A stretch of 64,000 nucleotides of DNA, taken from contig OZ023213.1 of NCBI GenBank assembly GCA_963995525.1, forward strand, positions 22,470,278 through 22,534,277. The letters are read 5' to 3'. Source of the stretch: Escarpia spicata. Its lineage: Eukaryota > Annelida > Polychaeta > Sabellida > Siboglinidae. Below are positions 22,611 through 32,831 of the stretch, one piece after another. The stretch's first letter is position 1. Every line of letters begins with the position of its first letter. Below the pieces are notes generated by a model, which made no database searches, had not been told where the DNA came from, and saw only the letters and a program-made list of their open reading frames with translations. Position numbers and translations under genes: made by a program.

Positions 22611-23746
22611 TAATATACGTGCACTGTTTACACATGTATATGTTACAAACATTAATACCACTTATATAGTAACATTCTTAATCAAATAGATTATAAATCG
22701 GTCAATGTGCTCATGTAGATATCACAATCATGTCAACAGAATGAAGTAGTAAAATGACATACTTATTTAATTTACTTTGTGCCTACTGTTGCATAATTAA
22801 GGCAAAGACGAGACATCTCATACTTCCTCCTTCACAGTTCTTCAGGTTGTTTTGGGTCTTTCTCTTTTTGTTTCCCTTGGGGTTCCATCTCACGGCTGTC
22901 TTGGTTATCACCATCCTTTCGCAACATAAGACAAACCCATCTCCCCCTTATGGCCAGTCATTCGTGTTACTCATGTTACTTTGTGAAAATAATTTGTGTT
23001 ACTCATGTTACATTATGGAAGTCATTCATATTGCTCATGTTACATTGTGAAAGTCATTTGTGTTACTCATGTGCACAGAGTTTCAGAAGTTGTAATAATC
23101 ATGGTAATGCTTTATCTGGCCAGTTTGCTCGGCCAAGTGCGACAAGTGTTCACAGTCAGGAGGCGTCATCGTCAATCAAACTACATCAAGGACAAAAGCA
23201 AGATGTGCAAGAGTAAGAACATTGCTTTGCCTATAACTGTCACCCGTTGGTTGTATATTAATTTGTTTTAATGTGTTGACATTAGTTATTGCACAAAGCA
23301 TGATTTAATGTACACACGCATCTTGTTTTTCTTTCATTATAACCTATTCAGATGGTTTACACATATAACACTATGTTCACATCCCCTAACAGTATCTAAC
23401 AACACTAATCAGATACAGTAATTTGTCAATCTACTTCCAGGATACCCAGTTCACTAGTAGTAGCCCATTGATGTTACAACAAATTATGGAACTGAGATCA
23501 GATGTTTTCTGGTTGTTGATGCTGTTCAGAGTCCTGTCTTTTGGTTGTTTGCAGTGTGTTCAGAGGTGACATTTGACCACTGCCACGAATGCACAAACTC
23601 TGACGGCAATTATATGTAAGACTGAGAGGCTTGTAGCCATGGATACACCTTGAAAGAAGACAAATCTACTTGTGTCTGTAGGTAACCTGCATTTATATTA
23701 TTGTTGCTCTTATCAGAGAAATATCTTATGTAGGTGAACAGGATTG
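22611..23746. repeat. Segmental duplication, copy A
   Basis: Runs from TAATATACGTGCACTG to ACAGGATTG and aligns along its length with 44365-45439 in the same orientation, 21.7 kb away. Differences are small: substitutions and a few deletions. Copy A has an extra GTTACTTTGTGAAAATAATT-like stretch near 22975, and copy B lacks the segment around CTCGGCCAAGTGCGAC (23128). It contains the EGF-like relic exon and its flanking introns. Confidence 0.93.
23555..23677 (+). pseudogene. EGF-like relic exon, copy A
   Basis: After the acceptor TGTTTGCAG the frame reads CSEVTFDHCHECTNSDGNYM, then TAA-GAC-TGA (23617-23625), then EACSHGYTLKEDKSTCV to the donor T|GTAGGT; phase 1-1. The pattern CxxxxxxxCxxCxxxxGxY...CxxGYxLxxDxxxC is EGF-like. 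The two stops are tied to a 6-bp difference from copy B. Alternatively, the exon ends at the donor-like TAT|GTAAGA, which would avoid the stops. Confidence 0.6.
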
Positions 23747-23866
23747 ACTCCTCATTAGCTTCCTCCTAAAGCTCTCTTTTCACTCCTGCATTTCCTCCCA
23801 CCCAGTATTGCATGTGTACATATTTGTTTTTCATATTAAACTTATACTCATTCGTTCACTTTGTAG
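23747..23866. other. Short intron before the Ly6 terminal exon
   Basis: Pyrimidine-rich run (CTCTCTTTTCACTCCTGCATTTCC), ending in the acceptor CACTTTGTAG. Confidence 0.5.
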
Positions 23867-24016
23867 GAATGCAAACGATGCTGCATCACCAACAAATGCA
23901 ACGCCGATAACTTGAATTCAGCCTATGGGTTCCTGCATGGTGGATTCTGGGTAAAAGTGAATATTGCGATAGCATCGCTTATCATGTACTCTGTCAGCCT
24001 GCTGCTGCTGCTGTAA
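23867..24016 (+). CDS. Ly6/uPAR-type protein, terminal exon with GPI-anchor tail
   Basis: Opens after CACTTTGTAG in phase 0 with ECKRCCITNKCNADNLNSAY; CCxTxxCN is the diagnostic end of the Ly6/uPAR three-finger fold. A short spacer (GFLHGGFWVK) is followed by a hydrophobic tail VNIAIASLIMYSVSLLLLL and TAA (24014-24016), the layout of a GPI-anchor signal; small residues near NSAYG are possible omega sites. It would place the protein on the outer cell surface. A possible AATAAA lies at 24588-24593. The upstream exon at 20850 matches in phase. It is intact, unlike most neighbouring exons. Confidence 0.7.
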   Translation, partial: ECKRCCITNKCNADNLNSAYGFLHGGFWVKVNIAIASLIMYSVSLLLLL

Positions 24017-25454
24017 TGAACATATCAGGTGGAATGGTAAAACAAGACGACGACTGATACTGACAAGTGACCTCACTCAAATCACACCCTAGATCTCACT
24101 GCAGGCACGTAACACACAGTTGTACTGCATGTCAGCAATGCTGTTGTGTTCTACATCTGCACTTGTACGCTTTGTAGATGCACTATGACATTAATGTTAA
24201 CGATGGCTCTTTATCATGATGCCATCATTTCGTTGTTGTTGCAATTGTTTACATGTAGCTGATAGGAGCCACTTATTTTAAACAGACTTGCCACATTTTC
24301 TTGGTAAGAGATCCTTTATTGTTGACTTGAAACTATAAATCCGTAAAATGTTTATATCTAGGTAAACGGTCAATAGCATTCCTATGCCAATCAAATGCCG
24401 GCATCAAAGAAACTACAAAAAATAACACATCAAACTAAACTTGTTGGAAATCTGTCTAGCATCAACAGTTGTTGGCTTTTCAACCACTATATCTAACATC
24501 TAACTTTGTCATTTGGGTTGATACTTGTGTGATGACTACAAGAATATACATTCAGTATTACTAATTAAAAATATAAAGTAAATCCATAATAAAACCAAAT
24601 GCAACCATATTCCTACTAACATTCAAAAACTTGTTATTATATTTGGGAAATCTGTAAGCCGTGGCATATCAGTAAGTTTGTTTATTTGCATCTGTGTTGT
24701 CCGTGTAAAGCAACAGCATTACCAGCACACAAAAAAGTTCTTATCTAGAGTTGTCAGATGAAATCAAAGCATGATATTTTGGGAGATTGTGTTCCTGGTT
24801 GTTGGGTCATGTGACCAGCTAGCAGTTCCTGCAAGTCGGTGAGCACCAGCTGTGAAGACTCAACTCTGGGTGGAATGTACACGGAAAGTTTGATGTTGTC
24901 TGAATAAACTGCCAAACTGCATATGTGTGTTTGTTCACTTTGGTCCTGCGATCATCATCACGAACCCATTGATTGCTTGATTTTATTACTTGTTTGTACA
25001 GTTCACTGGAAGTGACAATGCTGCTGTCGCGAACATGTTTTATGTTTATGGGTTTAGTCATTCACATCTGACATGTGTTCATCTGAGGTTCAAAAGCTTA
25101 TTTCCAGTCTCTTATTCATTCACTACTTAGGTTTACAATAATGTGCTACAAAAATGGATATCGCCCCATATACACTGAGTGCTCTATGGTCGTTTCCATC
25201 ACAAGATAATCTAAAGACACAATACTCTGACAGCATTCAGTCACAAATATATTGTTACTAGTGATGCACTTTTAGACGGTTAAGTCCACAAAACAGCACT
25301 CACCCTTCTTTGTCATCACCCCATTCAATGTGACCCTGTGTGACTGGCCGCGAGTACTGTATAAATGCCTGTCAACTCTCGGTCTTCTTCAAACTAGCCG
25401 ATGGATAGCTTTCATAATCCCACCACTACTCAACCATAGCTTTTGAAATGACAC
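24017..25454. other. 3' UTR-like and intergenic stretch
   Basis: No supported exon. An 80-codon minus-strand ORF (24819-25061) shows no motif. AATAAA at 24588 may end the Ly6-type transcript. Confidence 0.45.
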
Positions 25455-25672
25455 CGTGTATGTGTGTGTGTATGCGTGTGTGCATGAGTGTGTGTATGCG
25501 TGTGTGCATGAGTGTGTGCATGCGTGTGTGCATGAGTGTGTGCATGAGTGTGTACATGAGTGTGTGTATGCGTGTGTGCATGCGTGTGTGCATGAGTGTG
25601 TGCATGAGTGTGTGCATGAGTGTGTGCATGCGTGTGTGCATGAGTGTGTGCATGAGTGTGTGCATGAGTGTG
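25455..25672. repeat. GTGTGCATGA minisatellite
   Basis: Twenty-odd units of GTGTGTGCAT/GAGTGTGTGCATGCGTGT, open in all six frames for 80-110 codons; purely repeat-derived. Confidence 0.95.
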
Positions 25673-26500
25673 GCATGTGGCCCTGTCCACTGTGCATATC
25701 AGTCAACTTTCTACATCCCCAGAAGAGGCATACTTAAGGCAATCTTATCAGACCACCCTTTATGTTATCTGCTGAGGGAGTAGAATGTTGTTACATTGTG
25801 CAGGTGACTTATGAAAGAACCTACATTGTCATCTCCTCCCTAGAAGTGAAAAGTGCCCTCCTGGTAGAGAGAGCCAAAACACTTGTTGATGTCAAGCAGG
25901 AGATCGAGCTAAGCACTATAAACATGCCTCTGTAGTCAAATATAGAAATAGGACCAGAGCAGGTCTGGAGACAACGTATAAGGAAGAAGTCATTCTAAGC
26001 ATACTGTTAGACACCAACTTCGGTAATAACTAGGAAGGGGATATTCATGCCATAATTATTTGCCTAACTGGACAACATCTCAGGACTTCAGTTAGGTTGG
26101 AAGTACATTATTATTTAAACAGACACTCCGGATTTTGACATACACATCTTTCGAAACGGTGTACACAATGTTAGTGGTCGGCAGTTACAATGGTAAAATA
26201 CAGCCTAAAACGAATTAAAATCTACATCCACACATGTCATAAATAACTACAGTTGAACATCGGTTAACGGTCACATAATTACTATAGCCACATTGCAATA
26301 AAGGTCACCCTAGGACAGTCCAAAATTAGTTCCATATATAGTGTAAAATATAGGAAATTAATCCAACTAATAAAAAAATGTATGGTCACATCGCTATGTA
26401 GGTTACTAAAGAAACATACAAGCAGACAGTAAGACCGGCAGACAGACATGTACAATTGTTATTTGGGGTTTTAATTTATACAGTGATTTTACTTGTTTAG
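25673..26500. other. Non-coding stretch
   Basis: No exon or repeat recognised. Confidence 0.45.
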
Positions 26501-26596
26501 TTTCAAGTACATCTTATGTTTTTATTTCTTTCATTGAAACTCTACTTAGTTATTGGGTTTAAGTTAGGCAAAACTGTGTTGTTACTAACAGTAACA
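26501..26596. repeat. 95-bp dispersed repeat, copy 1
   Basis: TTTCAAGTACATCTTATGTT through GTTGTTACTAACAGTAAC, repeated at 28077-28168 with about 6 differences. It may be part of a SINE together with the tRNA-like piece that follows. Confidence 0.85.
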
Positions 26597-26635
26597 TCAA
26601 TTACCGGCCTACAAATAAAAATGCAAAAAATAACG

Positions 26636-26702
26636 CGATATGGGATTCAAGCCTGCGACCAAAATATTTGTGTTTTGCTGCATTGTCCACTTGGTCTCAT
26701 AG
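26636..26702 (-). repeat. tRNA-derived sequence (possible SINE head)
   Basis: On the minus strand GACCAAGTGGACAATGC resembles a pol III A box of Ser/Leu-type tRNAs, and about 30 bp later GGTCGCAGGCTTGAATCC holds a B-box-like GGCTTGAATCC. The stem pairing is not intact, so it is not a working tRNA gene. Confidence 0.4.
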
Positions 26703-26995
26703 GCAGTGCTCTGCATACAAAACTTCTTAATAAATGCAGTGGGCTATGCAGAGAACTTCCTGCGTTATTCAGATGTTTCATTATGTTATACACACACACA
26801 CACATACATATACTAAAAAAACGAACACAGACAGTGTTAATTAAAATATATAAAATGTGAACTTGATTGTGTTTAATTTGTTCTGCTGTGTAAGTTGTGC
26901 CAATAAAAAGGTAAGTTCTTGTATAACGTGCATATCGAGTATTTATTTAATTAGGACTGCATGCTAAAAATGTTTTACATTTTTCCCCCTTGTAG
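26703..26995. other. Non-coding stretch with CA repeat
   Basis: ACACACACACACACATACATA at about 26790-26811; otherwise nothing. It ends in the pyrimidine-rich acceptor TTTTCCCCCTTGTAG. Confidence 0.5.
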
Positions 26996-27100
26996 ATCTG
27001 TTCAATCGAACATCATGTCAATGTTTTTGGGAAGCATCCAGCCCCATTACTGCACAAAGACTATGTTTATACACAAATATCCACCACTATGTAGAGCCAG
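26996..27100 (+). CDS. Candidate phase 1-1 exon, unknown extracellular module
   Basis: A strong acceptor (TTTTTCCCCCTTGTAG) and donor (CCAG|GTAATC) frame 105 bp open in phase 1-1: LFNRTSCQCFWEASSPITAQ then RLCLYTNIHHYVEP. It has three cysteines and the N-glycosylation site NRT. No family recognised. The exon symmetry is the same as the cysteine-rich exons at 21363 and 28700. Confidence 0.4.
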
Positions 27101-28076
27101 GTAATCATTCGATCTTACTGCTGAATAAGTGCTGCCACCTCTTGGATTAATTATTGGTATCCGATAGACTAGATAAAACAGACATTAGGATTCTACCCAC
27201 CAGGGGGCGCCAGGGATAGCAGGTTAATTTGCCATATACAGCTGTCAACGCATGTAATAGCCACTGAGTCGAACGTTCCATTTTAGCTATATCTGTGTCT
27301 GCAATGCCATGGCAAACAAGGATTTTGGAGAGATAAAAATTCCTCAAATGAAGGGAGAATTTTAACGCAGAAATGGTAGACTGTCCGGAAGAAAAGCTGA
27401 TCTTGTTGAAAGGCATGTGGGGGCGATAATATGTGTTTGTGTTAATCACGCTACGTCTTTAAGTTTGACTACAGGAAATGTACTATGGTTTGCCTGATAC
27501 GGCTATGTGTTTTCGTAATAGAACCAATTCCAAGTTAGGAAACGAAAATTAACATTAAATTAATACGGTGAATGACGTATATTTTGAAACATAACTCGGT
27601 GATCTATTTTTGACAGCTGTTACTGTTAGAACTTAGTCTTAGACTAGATTTTTTTGTAATGTACCTATCTTAGTCTTAGACTTAAGAGTTTGACAGCTGT
27701 TAGTTACGTGGGCACTGGCAGACCACTGTCTGAACAGGCAAGATTTTGGTCTTGCCTCTTGCCAAAATTAAACCAAATTAAGGTCTTGGTCTTTGGCTTG
27801 TTTTGACTTGTAAAATTTGCTGGTATTTTGTCATATAATGCTAACATGGTCCATGCTTATGGCACTATTTAATATTACTTTTAAGTTTGCTGGGGTACAT
27901 CCCATGAAGACCAACTGTTATTGGACATTAGGCTTTGGCGTGTGTATTTCTTATAACAACTGATGTTACAACTCAGCAGACCTGAAGCATATGCCCGCAA
28001 CCAAGACATTGATCAAGAACCCACAGCGGACTCATTTGCCATGTCAACCCCAAACATCTTATCATAACGAGACAAG
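27101..28076. other. Non-coding stretch
   Basis: Contains the CTCF-like site at 27197 and a partial repetition of TTAGTCTTAGACT (27629-27690). No exon seen. Confidence 0.45.
27197..27210 (+). promoter_or_regulatory. CTCF-like binding motif
   Basis: CCACCAGGGGGCGC fits the CTCF core consensus CCASYAGRKGGCRS at every position. The sequence match is seen; binding is inferred. Confidence 0.45.
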
Positions 28077-28165
28077 TTTCAAGTACATCTTATGTTTTTA
28101 TTTCTTTCATTGAAACTACTTACTTATTGGGTTTAAGTTAAGCAAAACTGTGTTGTTACTAACAA

Positions 28166-28168
<3 letters not shown>
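28077..28168. repeat. 95-bp dispersed repeat, copy 2
   Basis: Second copy of the repeat at 26501; its end abuts the TG microsatellite. Confidence 0.85.

Positions 28169-28262
<94 letters not shown>
28168..28262. repeat. (TG)n microsatellite, about 47 dinucleotides
   Basis: Uninterrupted TG run. Long Cys-Val and Thr-His ORFs across it are artefacts. Confidence 0.98.
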
Positions 28263-28264
<2 letters not shown>

Positions 28265-28582
28265 CAAAGACATGCAAAGATATGTACTGCATTCTACAGT
28301 GTTTGTTATTAATACACATTCAAGTTCAACATTGGTTATTTGTTGTACGTTGTGCTGGTGGTGCAACACCACTAGACAAAATGGTGTGTTGAGTTTGTAA
28401 TGATGTCCATCCCTATACGTAAAATATCATGGGGTGTCCAACACAAACAACTACATTGTTGGCAGAATAGATCAATACACTCAAAAAATTAAAAGTATTG
28501 TACTGCAAATGCATATTGAAATCTATATCAAAAGACAAGCTGTACAGCGGAAACATGTAAATGGTATCCAGTTGCCTTGCAG

Positions 28583-28672
28583 ACAAACGTGCAGCCATCT
28601 TGCTGTATGTCACAGTGGAACCGAGTCCTGTGAGACTTTGCAGTGTTTCTGTGAACCACATACAATTCTGGG
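28583..28672 (+). pseudogene. EGF-like fragment next to the furin-like exon
   Basis: After GTTGCCTTGCAG the frame gives QTCSHLAVCHSGTESCETLQ then CFCEPHTILG, with cysteines spaced as in EGF-like modules. A usable donor is missing: the next exon starts 28 bp later, too close for an intron. It is therefore a relic or a misread exon end. Confidence 0.4.
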
Positions 28673-28699
28673 TGTAATGCCAAGTTCTTCTGCTTTCAG

Positions 28700-28789
28700 C
28701 TTGTGCTGACAACTGCGATTCCTGCACCATTGCTGATCAATGTACGACATGCTCGTCTGGTGATATGCTTGTTGGCATTACATGTTCAA
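28700..28789 (+). CDS. Furin-like cysteine-rich repeat exon
   Basis: Acceptor TTCTGCTTTCAG, donor TCAA|GTAAGT, 90 bp, phase 1-1. Reads CADNCDSCTIADQCTTCSSG then DMLVGITCS, the CxxxCxxCxxxxxCxxC spacing of furin-like repeats found in receptors and secreted proteins. Open, strong splice sites on both sides. Partner exons may be those at 21363, 23555 and 26996, which share its phases. Confidence 0.65.
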
Positions 28790-29100
28790 GTAAGTGGATT
28801 ACATTGTTGTGTGCAATACTTCATCTGTATTATTCACGTGTAGGACAAGTGTAAATATTGCAGTCTGTGTGAGAGCAACAGACAGACAAAAACGTTCACA
28901 CTGTGAATCAGGCAGATGTGTCTAAAGATGAGATACTACTCCCGTGGTTAAGTCATACCAGAATAATTTGTTGTATTTTTGGATACTCGTCTGACACTTT
29001 AAACATACCTGACCATAGAAGTTCTTACAACATGACAAGAAAAATACATAATTTATACCTGCCAACTTTTTTTGTTGAAATCTGGGAGAATCCTCAGAGG
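28790..29100. other. Non-coding stretch
   Basis: Intron-like; no feature recognised. Confidence 0.45.
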
Positions 29101-29378
29101 TTCACCATGCTTCCCATATTTAACAAGATTTAACAAGATTGCCATCCAGAAAATTACCTCTATATGGCAGGTGGATAAGGAAGCCGTTTGGCTTATCGAG
29201 AGTCCAATACTTTTTATGTACGTGTATCCAGCCATTTTAAGGTATGTGTCAATTTTATTTTTAAACATGTTCACGCTACTAGCACCAACACAATCAGGAG
29301 ATAATCTGCCCATTCATTTACAGTCCTTTGTGAGAATGAGAACTTTCTTATATCTAATCTACACTGCTCCACATGTGT
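29101..29378 (-). mobile_element. CR1 3'-end fragment
   Basis: The minus strand gives GRLSPDCVGASSVNMFKNKI and DTYLKMAGYTYIKS, the CR1 polymerase C-terminus, followed by its 3' tail. It aligns with 4930-5170. The tail contains a direct repeat, TTTAACAAGATTTAACAAGA (29118). Cut at 29378 just before the 51-bp minisatellite. Confidence 0.85.
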
Positions 29379-29399
29379 GATAGAGACATCTTATTATGG

Positions 29400-31190
29400 C
29401 AGGTTTGACAGAGATTGTTGTGTCAGGTGTGATAGAGACAGTTTGTTGTTCCAGATGTTATAGAGACTGTTGTATCAGATGTGACAGAGACTGTGTTTGT
29501 GCCAGGTATGATAGAGACTGTTGTGTCAGGTGTGACAGAGACTGTGTTTGTGCCAGATACGATAGAGACTGTTGCGTCAGGTGTGACAGAGACTGTGTTT
29601 GTGCCAGGTATGATAGATACTGTTGTGTCAGGCGTGACAGAGACTGTGTTTGTGCCAGGTATGATAGGGACTGTTGTGTCAGGCGTGACAGAGACTGTGT
29701 TTGTGCCAGGTATGATAGAGACTGTTGTGTCAGGTGTGACAGAGACTGTGTTTTTTGCCAGGTATGATAGATACTGTTGTGTCAGGTGTGACAGAGACTG
29801 TGTTTGTGCCAGGTATGATAGAGACTGTTGTGTCAGGCATGACAGAGACTGTGTTTGTGCCAGGTATGATAGAGACTGTTGTATCAGATGTGACAGAGAC
29901 TGTGTTTGTGCCAGGTGTGATAGATACTGTTGTGTCAGGTGTGACAGAGACTGTGTTTGTGCCAGGTATGATAGAGACTGTTGTGTCAGGCGTGACAGAG
30001 ACTGTGTTTGTGCCAGGTATGATAGAGACTGTTGTATCAGGCGTGACAGAGACTGTGTTTTTTGCCAGGTATGATAGATACTGTTGTGTCAGGTGTGACA
30101 GAGACTGTGTTTGTGCAAGGTATGATAGAGACTGTTGTGTCAGGTGTGACAGAGACTGTGTTTGAGCCAGGTATGATAGAGACTGTTGTATCAGATGTGA
30201 CAGAGACTGTGTTTGTGCCAGGTATGATAGAGACTGTTGTGTCAGGTGTGACAGAGACTGTGTTTTTTGCCAGGTATGATAGATACTGTTGTGTCAGGTG
30301 TGACAGAGACTGTGTTTGTGCAAGGTATGATAGAGACTGTTGTGTCAGGCATGACAGAGACTGTGTTTGTGCCAGGTATGATAGAGACTGTTGTGTCAGG
30401 CGTGACAGAGACTGTGTTTGTGCCAGGTATGATAGAGACTGTTGTGTCAGGCGTGACAGAGACTGTGTTTGTGCCAGGTATGATAGAGACTGTTGTGTCA
30501 GGCGTGACAGAGACTGTGTTTATGCAAGGTATGATAGAGTCTGTTGTGTCAGGCATGACAGAGACTGTGTTTGTTCCAGGTATGATAGAGACTGTTGTGT
30601 CAGGCGTGACAGAGACTGTGTTTGTGCCAGGTATGATAGAGACTGTTGTGTCAGGCGTGACAGAGACTGTGTTTGTGCCAGGTATGATAGAGACTGTTGT
30701 GTCAGGCGTGACAGAGACTGTGTTTGTGCAAGGTATGATAGAGACTGTTGTGTCAGGCGTGACAGAGACTGTGTTTGTGCCAGGTATGATAGAGACTGTT
30801 GTGTCAGGCGTGACAGAGACTGTGTTTGTGCAAGGTGTGATAGATACTGTTGTGTCAGGCGTGACAGAGACTGTGTTTTTGCCAGGTATGATAGATACTG
30901 TTGTGTCAGGTGTGACAGAGACTGTGTTTGTGCAAGGTATGATAGAGACTGTTGTGTCAGGCGTGACAGAGACTGTGTTTTTGCCAGGTATGATAGATAC
31001 TGTTGTGTCAGGTGTGACAGAGACTGTGTTTGTGCCAGGTATGATAGATACTGTTGTGTCAGGTGTGACAGAGACTGTGTTTGTGCCAGGTATGATAGAT
31101 ACTGTTGTGTCAGGTGTGACAGAGACTGTGTTTGTGCCAGGTATGATAGATACTGTTGTGTCAGGCGTGACAGAGACTGTGTTTGTGCCC
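29400..31190. repeat. 51-bp (17-codon) minisatellite, about 35 copies
   Basis: The unit is GTGACAGAGACTGTGTTTGT GCCAGGTATGATAGAGACTG TTGTGTCAGGC. Because 51 is a multiple of three and the unit lacks stops in several frames, ORFs of 200-414 codons arise on both strands. In one plus frame the unit reads VTETVFVPGMIETVVSG. Runs of six or seven T at about 29750, 30058 and 30263 shift the frame. Only that frame continues into the Ig-like sequence at 31197 (FVPGVRPVVTMDKE). Confidence 0.93.
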
Positions 31191-31341
31191 GGTGTGCGTC
31201 CAGTCGTGACTATGGACAAGGAGAGATAGACAGTAAGTCAGGGAAGTACGGACACCATCAGGTGTACCGTGACAGGGTCCCCCACCCCAGCCATTACTTG
31301 GTGTAAGGCTGGAGGGGAGCTTAATTGGGCCCAAACACCAG
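31191..31341 (+). pseudogene. Ig (I-set) domain, N-terminal half exon, with stop
   Basis: Reads VRPVVTMDKER, TAG (31227-31229), TVSQGSTDTIRCTVTGSPTP then AITWCKAGGELNWAQTP up to the donor CAG|GTACAA (phase 1). The run SxGxxxxIxCxVxGxPxPxIxWxKxG is the first half of an I-set Ig domain of the kind found in perlecan and other matrix or adhesion proteins; the second Cys would be in the next exon. The stop is the single lesion. The true 5' splice boundary is unclear, because the minisatellite runs into the exon without a pyrimidine-rich acceptor. Confidence 0.7.
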
Positions 31342-31620
31342 GTACAACAGGCATCTTTTATATTTGTACCAGAATTCATTTAGGAAATTGTTTCAATTTA
31401 AAATAAAAGTGTCATACAAGTATCTTCTATAAAAAATGTCTATGTAATCAGTTTAGAGTGGTGTATAAAATATGAAGATGAAAATAATTAGATCATGAAA
31501 TGTTATATTAATTCAACGTTCACATTGTTGGTTTCTAGGGTGTGATGAAAGAAAGATGTTATTACTTATGTTTGTCAGTTATCTGTTCATTGATCATATG
31601 CAACAAGGCGTAGAAGTATA
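31342..31620. other. Intron-like interval
   Basis: No exon recognised. Confidence 0.4.
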
Positions 31621-31757
31621 GACAATATATGCCTTGAAGCTCTCACTGGATATCTTCTGGCAGTTTCAAACTGGTGCAGAGGTCAAGCGTTCACCCAACC
31701 AATGGACACGTCTACTTTGGGTCACATGATGATTGTCTCTACGCATTGGATGTTTTG
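31621..31757 (+). pseudogene. PQQ-type beta-propeller repeat, frameshifted
   Basis: One frame reads YALKLSLDIFWQFQTGAEVK then RSP; one base later a second frame reads TNGHVYFGSHDDCLYALDVL to the donor TTG|GTAAGT. Together they match one and a half blades of a PQQ/quinoprotein-type propeller (WxFxTGAxVxSSPxxxNGxVYFGSHDxxLYALD). One extra A at about 31696 breaks the frame. In animals this fold is known from the C-terminus of the beta-alanine-activating enzyme family, and it is common in bacteria; the donor shows it was part of an intron-containing gene. Confidence 0.6.
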
Positions 31758-32003
31758 GTAAGTGCACCTGATCCCTTTCTTGCAAAAGCAAAATAAAATT
31801 TAAAAAACAAAACCTGTCTATTTAGGTACATTCTATGAAAAAATATATATGGGTCAATCACCAGTAAAGGGAAAAATTGATGTCGCGAATGGTTCAAGTT
31901 CAATAGAAAGTTATTGTTTCAAAATATTGATGTCTTAGATATTCAATGTGATGGTAAGTGCAAGGCAATTGTACAGAAGCAAAACTCCAAGAAATAAATA
32001 ACA
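31758..32003. other. Intron-like interval
   Basis: Nothing recognised. Confidence 0.4.
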
Positions 32004-32102
32004 TGTACGCAAAATTGCCTGACACCATTCGTGGATGACAACAACAGTCAGCACTGTCGCTGTGTGGTTGGCCACACCAGCAATGGCTTGCCGTTTTGTT
32101 AA
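32004..32102 (+). CDS. EGF-like fragment, possibly terminal
   Basis: CTQNCLTPFVDDNNSQHCRC then VVGHTSNGLPFC, TAA. The spacing CxxxC...CxC...GxxxxGxxxC is EGF-like. No clear acceptor sits directly before it. It could be a relic. Confidence 0.35.
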   Translation, partial: CTQNCLTPFVDDNNSQHCRCVVGHTSNGLPFC

Positions 32103-32831
32103 CTAACTCCTATATATGGGAACTGATCGCATATCCAATGGGGTATCAGTTCAGTTGGTATATTATATATGTAACTATGCACGTTCTGCAGGAAAGGGTC
32201 AACATTGAAGATAAGAACATTACAAATAATTATGTATGTCCATGAATTACAGCAAACTGTGCCCCCGTCCCCCACCAATAGAAGGGTTTTGCTTACAGGC
32301 ACAAGCAACAGACGAGCTATTCACAAAGAATCGGTCACATACCTGTGCAAACGATTCACGTTCTTGTGCACATGCAACGTCATTTGGTATCGAAGAGAAC
32401 CAACTTCATTCTTCCCGGTATTAATTAATGGATTATACGTGGATTTCCCGCCGTCGAGCACTACTTAACGGTACATAACCCATTTCGTACAGTTAAACAT
32501 TTGAAAAAAGGCAGGGCTGTTATGCAACTGTTCCGCAGACAACAAATGAATCGTACAGTTAGCACACCTTAAGGATGTGGACGGTTGTCTCCGAATTTCA
32601 CAAATGTTATTGGGTAAGTCATTCTTGTGAATTACTTCATGTTGTAAATCCGAGTTCATGACATGATTTCAATATTTGTGCGTGCTCACGTGCATGCTTG
32701 TGTGCTCGAGTCTGCATGTGTTTTCTGTGTGTGTCTGCGCATGCATGCGCTGGCCTGCGCGTGCCTGTGCATGCCAGCGCATGCTTGTGGGTGCTGGAGC
32801 GTACATGCGCGTGCCTGTGACCAACTTGCAG
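32103..32831. other. Non-coding stretch with alternating GC-rich tract
   Basis: An alternating purine-pyrimidine tract (GTGCATGC/GCGTGCCTGTGC) spans about 32680-32820 just before the next acceptor. ORFs on it are repeat-derived. Confidence 0.5.

Noticed and set aside
25426..25783. Overlapping ORFs of 80-110 codons on both strands (Cys/Met/Val and His/Thr runs)
   Set aside because: They follow entirely from the GTGTGCATGA minisatellite having no stop in any frame.
26636..26702. Functional tRNA gene
   Set aside because: A- and B-box-like words only; acceptor and anticodon stems do not pair.
28116..28400. His-Thr and Cys-Val ORFs
   Set aside because: Translations of the (TG)n microsatellite.
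29396..31219. 414-codon CDRDCVCARYDRDCC ORF and a 325-codon minus-strand ORF as genes
   Set aside because: Other frames of the 51-bp minisatellite; only the frame continuous with the Ig sequence has any outside support.
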